Below, one piece after another: positions 17,119 to 23,786 of a DNA stretch of 64,000 nucleotides. The stretch covers positions 95,237-159,236 of the forward strand of contig NZ_BMZA01000006.1 in the NCBI RefSeq assembly GCF_014652555.1, given 5' to 3'. Under the pieces are notes generated by a model. The model worked only from the letters and a program-made list of their open reading frames with translations, was not told the origin of the DNA and ran no database searches. The translations under genes and the position numbers were made by a program. Every line of letters begins with the position of its first letter. The first letter of the stretch is position 1. The DNA comes from Novosphingobium colocasiae (lineage in GTDB: Bacteria; Pseudomonadota; Alphaproteobacteria; Sphingomonadales; Sphingomonadaceae).

Positions 17119-17482
17119 GGACTTGCTCCCCCTCTTGCGCGACGGGCGTGGCAGCCGGTGCGGGGCTTTCGATCAGGCCTTCGACAGCGGTGACGAAGGC
17201 GCGCCATTCGGCCACCTGCGCCGCCAGCCGATCGCGGCCGACTTCGGTGATGCGGTAATACTTGCGGGGCGGACCCGAGGGCGATTCCTCAAGGTACGTG
17301 GCGACAAGGCCTTCGGACTGCATGCGCCGCATCAGCGGATAGATCGTCCCTTCGCCCATATCGACCGCGTCAGCCATGCGGCTGGCGATTTCATAGGCAT
17401 AGCTGTCACCACGTGACAGCAGGGCGAGCACGCACAGGCCGAGAACCCCTTTCTTCAGTTGGACTTCGATGGCTTCGGACAC
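17108..17482 (-). CDS. PadR family transcriptional regulator
   Basis: A 124-residue winged-helix repressor: 'QLKKGVLGLCVLALLSRGDSYAYEI' is the PadR recognition region, 'GEGTIYPLMRRMQSEGLV' the DNA-binding helix and wing, 'SGPPRKYYRITEVGRDRL' the diagnostic segment. The start is GTG 17482, preceded by AGGAGATG. It heads the operon with DUF1700 and GIN-domain genes, which it presumably autoregulates through the ATGTAT-like dyads upstream. The inducer is unknown. Confidence 0.88.
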   Translation of the reverse strand: MSEAIEVQLKKGVLGLCVLALLSRGDSYAYEIASRMADAVDMGEGTIYPLMRRMQSEGLVATYLEESPSGPPRKYYRITEVGRDRLAAQVAEWRAFVTAVEGLIESPAPAATPVAQEGEQVHDA

Positions 17483-17502
17483 GAATCATCTCCTGTGGAT
17501 GA

Positions 17503-17569
17503 ACATCATGTATCGCAAGCTATTGTGTGATGCAAGGTACCATGCATAGAAAAATACATATCGATGAAA
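17503..17569 (-). promoter_or_regulatory. Candidate PadR operator/promoter region
   Basis: Two dyads with ACAT/ATGT half-sites, as in known PadR boxes, lie upstream of padR: ACATCATGT at 17503-17511 and ATGCAT-N6-ATACAT at 17552-17569. GGTACC occurs twice nearby. PadR binding is inferred from half-site resemblance and position. Confidence 0.4.
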
Positions 17570-17762
17570 GGTACCTGTTTTAAGAAGGTATCTGGCCATG
17601 CGCGCTGGCTACCAAAGAGGTTTTCCATGGGCGATGAGGCGTCTGCAAGACGGCGCAGATATGGCGCGTTGCGGCGGCGGACCTGGCCCCTGAGAAGGCT
17701 CCGTCCATCGCCGCTCAGTACGAGTGCTGGGTGAAAGGCAATCTGTTTGCGTGGACCTGACC

Positions 17763-17828
17763 ACGCTGAAACCAACGGCGACGATCCCCGCCGGCGATGG
17801 GCCGTGGGGCGTGGCGCTGGGCGGATGA
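17763..17828 (+). pseudogene. Gene-end scrap ending TIPAGDGPWGVALGG
   Basis: An open stretch reading 'TLKPTATIPAGDGPWGVALGG' and ending in TGA. The peptide ATIPAGDGPWG is repeated at 18136-18198 with only synonymous base changes, so both look like 3' ends of related, now lost, coding genes. The parent family is not recognised. Confidence 0.35.
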
Positions 17829-17846
17829 GGACGCGCTGGCCGGGGG

Positions 17847-17946
17847 GCGAAGTTTACAAAGGTTACACCGTGTAACTTTCGATTTTGACATTTTGTGATG
17901 GTTTGTCAGGTGCTTATTGACGATTTGCGAAAGTTACACCTTGCGC
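17847..17946. repeat. Repeat module C, copy 2 (inverted)
   Basis: Reverse-oriented relative of 12733-12832. AAAGGTTACACCGTGTAAC lies at one end (17858-17876) and GCGAAAGTTACACCTTGCG at the other; the interior differs. It stands in the 17483-18303 gap, which has no intact gene. Confidence 0.65.
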
Positions 17947-18135
17947 GCAAAAATCAAGCGTGCCGGGGATAGGCGGAGCTACGATGCGAAAGAGCGGCGC
18001 TGGTGCGGCACGGATTTTAGCAGGGGGTGGAAGTGTAGGAAACCGGGGCCGACATGGCGATCATCGGCAGCACGATGTCAGATCGCCTGTGCGGGGGGAC
18101 CGGTGCTGTCAATTTAATGCACTATCACCGTAATT

Positions 18136-18198
18136 ATGAAGGTGGCGGCGACGATTCCTGCTGGAGATGGGCCTTGGGGCTGGGAGGGTGATCGGTGA
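18136..18198 (+). pseudogene. Gene-end scrap containing ATIPAGDGPWG
   Basis: Reads 'MKVAATIPAGDGPWGWEGDR' then stop. The 33 bases encoding ATIPAGDGPWG differ from the copy at 17771-17812 at five sites, all synonymous. It is too short to be a credible gene on its own and is probably a relic of a decayed gene in this accessory spot. Confidence 0.3.
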
Positions 18199-18303
18199 AG
18201 GAGGGAAGTCCGCTAGACCAGCGATTACATCAGCCCCTCATTTCGACCATGGGCTTCCCTTCGACCATTCTGAGCCATAAGGTGATCGGGTATAGGACAA
18301 GCG

Positions 18304-18642
18304 ATGGCGATTCACTTCAAAACTACTACACCAAAAAAGCTTCTTGCTACTTACAAGAAGGCGATTGACGACGAGCATATTGAAACGTGGTCGTACGATG
18401 GTGAAGGCGACTTTACTCACACCGCCCCACAATGGTTTGAGAAGGCTTGGCTTAGACCGAAAATTACGGACGGTTCAGAGTTGGTATTTTACATTCTTGC
18501 GCCCCGTGAAACCAAATTGACTTCAGCCGAGTACGCCATTTATCATGGACGCTTCATTGAGTCATTTTTGCTGCATTGCGACACTTTGTTTTATGAGGCA
18601 TGTGCCAGCGCAATGCCAGAAAACGGCGACGTTACGTGCTGA
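18304..18642 (+). CDS. Unknown 112-aa protein paired with a NYN protein
   Basis: A cytoplasmic-looking protein (no signal or membrane segment) starting 'MAIHFKTTTPKKLLATYKKA' with tryptophan/aromatic-rich 'HIETWSYDGEGDFTHTAPQW' and a C-terminal helix 'GRFIESFLLHCDTLFYEA'. I do not recognise the family. Base composition is visibly AT-richer than the flanking DNA and codon use is unlike the host genes. Its stop shares one base with the start of the NYN-domain gene (TGATG), so the two are almost certainly translated together. It could be an immunity or antitoxin partner, or a specificity subunit, of the putative nuclease. Confidence 0.65.
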   Translation: MAIHFKTTTPKKLLATYKKAIDDEHIETWSYDGEGDFTHTAPQWFEKAWLRPKITDGSELVFYILAPRETKLTSAEYAIYHGRFIESFLLHCDTLFYEACASAMPENGDVTC

Positions 18643-19394
18643 TGAATGGTAACTATTTTTTTATTGATGGCTCGGCTCTCATGGCGCAAATTCGCCAACT
18701 TCAACGCGCCCAGCCAATATTCAAGAATAGAAAGTTGTGTGTTCACACATTTGTCAATTACCAGATGCGATCGCTGTTGGATTTGCATGGGGGAAATTAT
18801 AAAAGAGCTACGTTTTATTTTGCGAGCGGTGATGAGGCCAACGTTGGTGAATTCTTCCGTTCCCCGGAGTACGCCACTCCAGGCAAGGTTCGCGACTTGC
18901 AATTTAAGTATTGCGGACATAAATTAAAGAAATCTGCTGAATTTGAGAAATTCGTAGATGAATTAGTCCCCCCGAAATTCCACAATAGATTCCAAAAGAG
19001 TGAAAAAGGGGTCGACATTGAAATATGCTGCGATGCGTTAAAGTTGGCTAGCGCATCGCGGTTGGAAAGACTTTTTCTTTTAACTAACGATGGTGATTTT
19101 CTACCGTTGTTTAGGGCGATCAAGGAGTTTGGGGCTAATATCAGTTTGATACATTTGACGTCTTCGATTCCGCCCAACATGGATTTGGTGCGGGAGGCTG
19201 ATACCTACGATGTTGTTTCGGACTTGAAACTGAACGAGATGTTTTTCCCTCAAGAATTTATGGATTTGGCGCTATTATCGAATGATGAAAAAGACAAAAA
19301 TCGAGAGACTGAATTAGAGGTCCGGTCAGAAAAGCCCGAGGCCGCTCCGTCTGATCTTGATACGGTTGTGGATCCATCAGAACAAGAAGGCTAG
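18642..19394 (+). CDS. NYN-domain (PIN-like) putative ribonuclease
   Basis: A 250-residue protein whose first ~180 residues form a NYN (LabA/DUF88-like) nuclease domain. The acidic metal-binding residues are visible: D9 in 'YFFIDGSALM', D125 in 'KGVDIEICCDAL', and D150/D152 in 'LLTNDGDFLPLF'. The C-terminal ~50 residues are acidic and likely disordered. NYN proteins are PIN-fold, metal-dependent RNases in RNA turnover, toxin or defence contexts; the target here is unknown. I chose the ATG at 18642 because it overlaps the upstream stop (TGATG) and opens directly on the first strand. The AT-rich composition points to recent transfer. Confidence 0.75.
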   Translation: MNGNYFFIDGSALMAQIRQLQRAQPIFKNRKLCVHTFVNYQMRSLLDLHGGNYKRATFYFASGDEANVGEFFRSPEYATPGKVRDLQFKYCGHKLKKSAEFEKFVDELVPPKFHNRFQKSEKGVDIEICCDALKLASASRLERLFLLTNDGDFLPLFRAIKEFGANISLIHLTSSIPPNMDLVREADTYDVVSDLKLNEMFFPQEFMDLALLSNDEKDKNRETELEVRSEKPEAAPSDLDTVVDPSEQEG

Positions 19395-19513
19395 CTGCCG
19401 CCTTTCACACTCGCAGCAAATTTATCTCCAAAGCCAGCACTTTGCTGAAGCGACAGGTATGCTTTTGCAATTTCTTTGTATTTCAAAGATGGTATGGATT
19501 TTCGAAATTCACG
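19391..19513 (-). pseudogene. Possible C-terminal gene remnant convergent on the NYN gene
   Basis: A 40-codon open stretch on the minus strand (no start codon) ends 'YKEIAKAYLSLQQSAGFGDK...' and its TAG shares the CTAG tetranucleotide with the NYN gene's stop. It has the same AT-rich composition as the cassette. The protein-like sequence and exact convergent stop overlap suggest the tail of a third gene carried in with the cassette; the family is unknown. Confidence 0.25.
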
Positions 19514-19645
19514 CTATGCTCGCGGCAACCACCCCATCCTCCCAAAGTACAACTGCCCAAAGTCCAATACCGCGCCGGGCGCGTCCGGCTCATCTTCCGT
19601 CCCAGTCGAGCCAACAAACGACTGTAACCACCAATAGGGGGATGG

Positions 19646-21040
19646 ATGATGATCTCCAGGATCATGCTGCGCGGCACTGTCGCGCTTGGCGTTCTGGCGG
19701 CTACGGCCGCGCCGGCTTTTGCCGGCAGCAGTGAGGCGCTGCTCAAGCGGCTGCACGAAAAGGGCATCTTGAGCGACGAGGAATACAACGAGCTTCTGAG
19801 CGACGAAAAGTCCGAAGCGCGCGCCACGCCCGCCAGCGGTGGCGACGGGGCCGGGCTGGACCTGAGCAAGATGGTGAAGATGACCGACAGCGGCATCGGC
19901 CTGCAGGTCGGCCCGGCGACGATCAAGTTCGCGGGGTCGGTCAACGGGTTCTACGTCCACGACAATCCGGACACGCCTTCGGCCACCACCAGCGTCGTCG
20001 GCGGTGTCGCCAGCGTGGGCGGCAAGAATTCGAGCGCGGTCCGCAACGGCCTGCTGCCCGGCTTCCTGACCGTATCGGTCACCAGCCAGCAGGAAGGCTG
20101 GGATGTGGGCGCGTTCTTCGGGATGTATCCCGGCATCAACAGCACCGCGTGGGGCACGCTGGGTGCGAACAACGGCGGCCAGCCCACTGCGCTCGCCACC
20201 GCCGGGATCGATTTCCGCCAGACCTACCTGACGTTCGGACGCAAGAACGTGGGCACGTTCAAGATCGGCCGCGACATCGGCCTGTTCGGTTCCGAAGGCA
20301 TCCTGAACGATATCACGCTGCTGTCCTCGGGCACGCCGGGCGGCAATGTCGCTCCGGGCAACACCACGCTCGGCCGGATCGGAGTGGGGTATATCTACAC
20401 GGATTTCCAGCCGCAGATCACCTATACCTCGCCCAATTTCAGCGGGGTGCAGGCGTCCGTGGGCGTGTTCCAGCCGCTGCAGTCGCTGACGGGGCCGGCG
20501 CAGTCCGGTTCGTCCCCCGGCTTCCAGGGCAAGCTGACATATGACGGCAAGCTGGCCGGGGTCGGCACGCGGTTCTGGGTTTCGGGGGTGACGCAGAAGC
20601 ACGATATCGTCACGGGCGGCAGCTATACCGGGCAGGGCATCGATGCGGGCGGCAAGGTGACGGCCGGGCCGATCGCCGTCACCGGGTATTACTACACCGC
20701 CAAGGGCCTTGGCACCACCGTGCTGGGGCTGTTCGATACCGATGCCGTGGGTAACCCGCGCAAGAGCAACGGCTTCTATGCCCAGGCGCTGGCCACTTTC
20801 GGCAAGATCGGCGTCGGCGGCAGCTACGGTGAAAGCTCGCTCAAGTACGCCAATGCCGCGGACGCTGCGGCCAATCCCGACCTGGTGAAGGTCAATTCCA
20901 GCTATGTCGGGCAGTTGCGCTACAACCTGACGAGCTGGGTGACGCTGATCGGCGAATACGTCCATTCGAAGGCCAAGGCGCATTCGGGCAACCAGGCGTC
21001 GAGCGACGCCATGGCGCTGGGCGGCATCCTGTTCTTCTGA
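19646..21040 (+). CDS. Outer-membrane porin
   Basis: A 464-residue protein with a signal peptide (about residues 1-26, 'LAATAAPAFAGSS'). A short helical segment 'ALLKRLHEKGILSDEEYNEL' follows, of the SHOCT/periplasmic-coil kind seen in alphaproteobacterial porins, then a long glycine/aromatic alternating beta-barrel ending '...MALGGILFF' with the C-terminal phenylalanine typical of barrel assembly. It likely forms a substrate channel; specificity is unknown. An AGGGGG ribosome site precedes the start. Its G+C-rich codon use contrasts with the AT-rich cassette just upstream. A hairpin terminator follows the stop. Confidence 0.82.
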   Translation: MMISRIMLRGTVALGVLAATAAPAFAGSSEALLKRLHEKGILSDEEYNELLSDEKSEARATPASGGDGAGLDLSKMVKMTDSGIGLQVGPATIKFAGSVNGFYVHDNPDTPSATTSVVGGVASVGGKNSSAVRNGLLPGFLTVSVTSQQEGWDVGAFFGMYPGINSTAWGTLGANNGGQPTALATAGIDFRQTYLTFGRKNVGTFKIGRDIGLFGSEGILNDITLLSSGTPGGNVAPGNTTLGRIGVGYIYTDFQPQITYTSPNFSGVQASVGVFQPLQSLTGPAQSGSSPGFQGKLTYDGKLAGVGTRFWVSGVTQKHDIVTGGSYTGQGIDAGGKVTAGPIAVTGYYYTAKGLGTTVLGLFDTDAVGNPRKSNGFYAQALATFGKIGVGGSYGESSLKYANAADAAANPDLVKVNSSYVGQLRYNLTSWVTLIGEYVHSKAKAHSGNQASSDAMALGGILFF

Positions 21041-21054
21041 ACCGACCACCGAGA

Positions 21055-21083
21055 GCCCGGCAAGTTATCCCCACTTGCCGGGC
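21055..21083 (+). terminator. Hairpin terminator after porin
   Basis: GCCCGGCAAGT / ACTTGCCGGGC (11-bp perfect stem, 7-base loop) starts 14 bases after the porin stop and separates it from the TonB-receptor operon. Confidence 0.65.
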
Positions 21084-21171
21084 GACCCCTTTCGCCCGGT
21101 CTTCCTCATAGCCGCAATCGCGCTAAGGCTGCCGATCTCTTTCCACCCGTCTTCCGTGAAAGTCGCAGATT

Positions 21172-23226
21172 ATGGCAGACACCCACTACCTGGCGGGCCG
21201 GCTTGCCCGGTCGAGCGCCCCGCGCGCCATGGCGTTCGCGCTGATGGCGGCGCTGGCCCCCCATGTTGCCCACGCCGAGGAGGCGGACGGGGCGGCGATC
21301 ATCGTCACCGGGCATGGGCTTGAACAGACGCCCGGAACCCCGGCCTATTCCACCGTGGAACTGGATCGCACGCAGATCACCGCATCGGCATCGGGCCGGG
21401 CGGAGGACGTTCTGTCCTCGGTCGCGGGTTTCCAGCAATTCCGGCGTTCGGACAGCCGATCCTCCAATCCTTCGGCGCAAGGGGTGACCTTGCGGGCGCT
21501 GGGCGGCAATGCCACCAGCCGTGCGCTGGTGCTGCTGGATGGCGTGCCGATGGCCGATCCGTTCTTCGGCTATGTGCCCTATCCGGCGCTGGTGCCCGAA
21601 ACATTGTCGCGCATCCGCGTCACGCGCGGGGGCGGGTCGGGCCCGTTCGGGCTGGGTTCGCTGTCGGGCACGATCGAGCTGGAAAGCGCGGGGCCCGACG
21701 AGCTGGGCCTGATATCCGCCGATGCGCTGGTCGATCAGCGCGGCGAGACCCAGGTTTCCGGCAGCGTGGCACCGCGTCTGGGCGGCGGCTTCGCGGTTAT
21801 TACCGGGCGCTGGGATCGGGGCGAGGGGTTCTGGACCACGCCGAAGGACCAGCGCGTGGCCGCGAGCGTGCAGGCGCGGTACGAATCGTGGTCCACCGGT
21901 GCGCGCATCGTCGCCCCGCTGACCTCGGACATCGAGTTGCAAAGCCGCCTGCTGGTGTTCCGCGATGATCGCACGCTGCGCTTCGCCGGTGCGGACAGCG
22001 CCAGCGAGGGCGAGGACGCCAGCATCCGGCTTGTGGGCCGGGGAGACTGGCAGTTCGATGCGCTGGGCTATGTCCAGGTGCGCAACTTCAGCAACGTGGT
22101 GATCTCCTCCAGCAATTTCCTCAAGTCGCTCGATCAGTACAAGACGCCATCGAGCGGGCTAGGCGGCAAGTTCGAACTGCGCCCGCCGGTGGGCGAGGGA
22201 CGCAGCTTGCGCCTGGGGGTCGACTGGCGCCGGGCATCGGGGACGATGAAGGAGCGGGCCTATTTCACCAGCGGGCCCAATGTGGGCAAAGTTCGCGAGC
22301 AGCATGAGGCGGGCGGGGTCAATTCGGACGTGGGCTTTTATGCCGACGGCGACGTGACGGTCGGCCCGCTGGTGCTGACCGGTGGCCTGCGCGCTGACCG
22401 GACGCGCCAGGCTGGCGGTTACTACCAGGTGCTGGACCCCGCCGGGACGGTCACCAGCCGTACCGACTATGCCACCCAAAGCGACTGGACCGTGACCTGG
22501 CGCGGCGGGGCGCTGGTCCATCTGGGGTCGATCGCGGCGCTGCGCGCGGCGGCCTATACCGGATTGCGCCAGCCGACGCTGAACGAGCTGTATCGGCCTT
22601 TCACGGTGTTCCCGGTGGTCACCCGCGCGAATGCCGCGCTGACCGCCGAGAAGCTGCGTGGGTTCGAGGCGGGGATCGATCTGACCCCGATGGAGGGCGT
22701 GCAGATCACCGCCACCGCCTTCGACAACCGCATCCGCGATGCCATCGCCAATGTCACGATCGGCACGAACCTGCGCGAACGGCAGAACGTCGATCGCCTG
22801 CGTTCGCGGGGTATTGAGCTGGGCGCTCACGCCGCCACCGGCCCGCTGCGCTTCGACGGCTCGTTGACCTGGACCGATGCCGAAGTGCGCAACGGCGCGG
22901 CCTCGCCGCTGACCGGGATGCTGCCGTCGCAGACCCCCAAATTCGCCGCATCGGGCACGCTGGGTGTGGTGCCGGCCAAGGGCTGGGAAGTGGCGGCGAC
23001 GCTGCGCCATGTCGGCAAGCAGTACGAGGACGATCTCCAGACCGACGTCCTGCCTGCGGCGACCACGCTCGACATGGTGGCGCGCGTGCCGCTGGTGGCC
23101 GGCGCATCGCTGACGCTGCGGGCGGAGAACCTGTTCAACGAAGAGATCGTGACGCGCAATTCGGGCGGCACGATCGACCTTGGCACGCCGCGCACGCTGT
23201 GGGCTGGGCTGCACTTCACGATGTAG
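21172..23226 (+). CDS. TonB-dependent receptor (684 aa)
   Basis: An outer-membrane active-transport receptor. The signal peptide ends near 'AHAEEADG' (~residue 37), a TonB-box-like 'AAIIVTGHG' follows, and the plug domain spans about 55-160 ('RAEDVLSSVAGFQQF', 'VLLDGVPMADPFFG', 'GPFGLGSLSGTIEL'). The remainder is a 22-strand barrel ending '...TLWAGLHFTM'. The ligand is not readable. It heads a three-gene unit with cytochrome b561 (10-base gap) and a second TonB receptor. The b561 reductase between two receptors hints at metal-chelate (e.g. ferric) uptake, but this is inference. Confidence 0.88.
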   Translation: MADTHYLAGRLARSSAPRAMAFALMAALAPHVAHAEEADGAAIIVTGHGLEQTPGTPAYSTVELDRTQITASASGRAEDVLSSVAGFQQFRRSDSRSSNPSAQGVTLRALGGNATSRALVLLDGVPMADPFFGYVPYPALVPETLSRIRVTRGGGSGPFGLGSLSGTIELESAGPDELGLISADALVDQRGETQVSGSVAPRLGGGFAVITGRWDRGEGFWTTPKDQRVAASVQARYESWSTGARIVAPLTSDIELQSRLLVFRDDRTLRFAGADSASEGEDASIRLVGRGDWQFDALGYVQVRNFSNVVISSSNFLKSLDQYKTPSSGLGGKFELRPPVGEGRSLRLGVDWRRASGTMKERAYFTSGPNVGKVREQHEAGGVNSDVGFYADGDVTVGPLVLTGGLRADRTRQAGGYYQVLDPAGTVTSRTDYATQSDWTVTWRGGALVHLGSIAALRAAAYTGLRQPTLNELYRPFTVFPVVTRANAALTAEKLRGFEAGIDLTPMEGVQITATAFDNRIRDAIANVTIGTNLRERQNVDRLRSRGIELGAHAATGPLRFDGSLTWTDAEVRNGAASPLTGMLPSQTPKFAASGTLGVVPAKGWEVAATLRHVGKQYEDDLQTDVLPAATTLDMVARVPLVAGASLTLRAENLFNEEIVTRNSGGTIDLGTPRTLWAGLHFTM

Positions 23227-23236
23227 GGGGAAGGGC

Positions 23237-23755
23237 ATGCAGGCAGATCGTTACAACGCCGTTGCACGCCTGCTGCACTGGCTGATCGCGGCGATGATCG
23301 CGATCAATCTGGCGACCGGCCTGCTGCATGATCCGCTGGAAAAGCTGATCCGGCTGATGCCGTTCCACAAGGCGCTGGGGCTGACTGTGCTGGTGCTGTC
23401 CTGCGCGCGGCTGGGGTGGCGGCTGGCGTGGACCGCGCCGCCGACGCTGCCCGGCATGGGCGCGGCAGAGATTGCGGCGGCGCGCGGCGTTCATGTCGTG
23501 CTCTATGCGCTTATGATCGCAATGCCGCTGAGCGGATGGATCATGTCCTCGGCGAGCACTTATCCGCTGAGCTGGTTCGGGCTGTTCGCGGTACCCAAGC
23601 TGGCGGTGGCCAAAGGCAGTGCGCTGGCAGGGTTCGCGCATGAATTTCACGAGCTGGGTGGCTGGATCATGCTGGCGCTGGTGGCGGGGCATGCGCTGGC
23701 CGCGCTGCGCCACCATTTCATCCTCCGCGACGGCGTGCTGCGACGCATGCTGTAG
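23237..23755 (+). CDS. Cytochrome b561-family protein
   Basis: A 172-residue, four-helix inner-membrane di-haem protein. Haem-ligand histidines are visible in 'RLLHWLIAAM' (helix 1), 'MPFHKALGLTVL' (helix 2) and 'HEFHELGGWIMLALVAGHALAAL' region (helices 3-4). Members pass electrons from quinol to periplasmic acceptors. It lies between two TonB receptors with gaps of 10 and 31 bases, so it probably works with them, perhaps reducing imported ferric iron. The start at ATG 23237 follows GGGGGAAGGG. Confidence 0.85.
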   Translation: MQADRYNAVARLLHWLIAAMIAINLATGLLHDPLEKLIRLMPFHKALGLTVLVLSCARLGWRLAWTAPPTLPGMGAAEIAAARGVHVVLYALMIAMPLSGWIMSSASTYPLSWFGLFAVPKLAVAKGSALAGFAHEFHELGGWIMLALVAGHALAALRHHFILRDGVLRRML

Positions 23756-23786
23756 GACCTCAACCTGGAACAACGAGGGACGGGAT

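Noticed and set aside
17506..17775. 89-codon minus-strand frame upstream of padR
   Set aside because: It covers the likely PadR operator and lacks protein-like structure; treated as regulatory/intergenic DNA.
21084..21171. Possible cobalamin or other riboswitch before the TonB-receptor operon
   Set aside because: The leader is only about 90 bases and shows no B12-box or other conserved riboswitch core.
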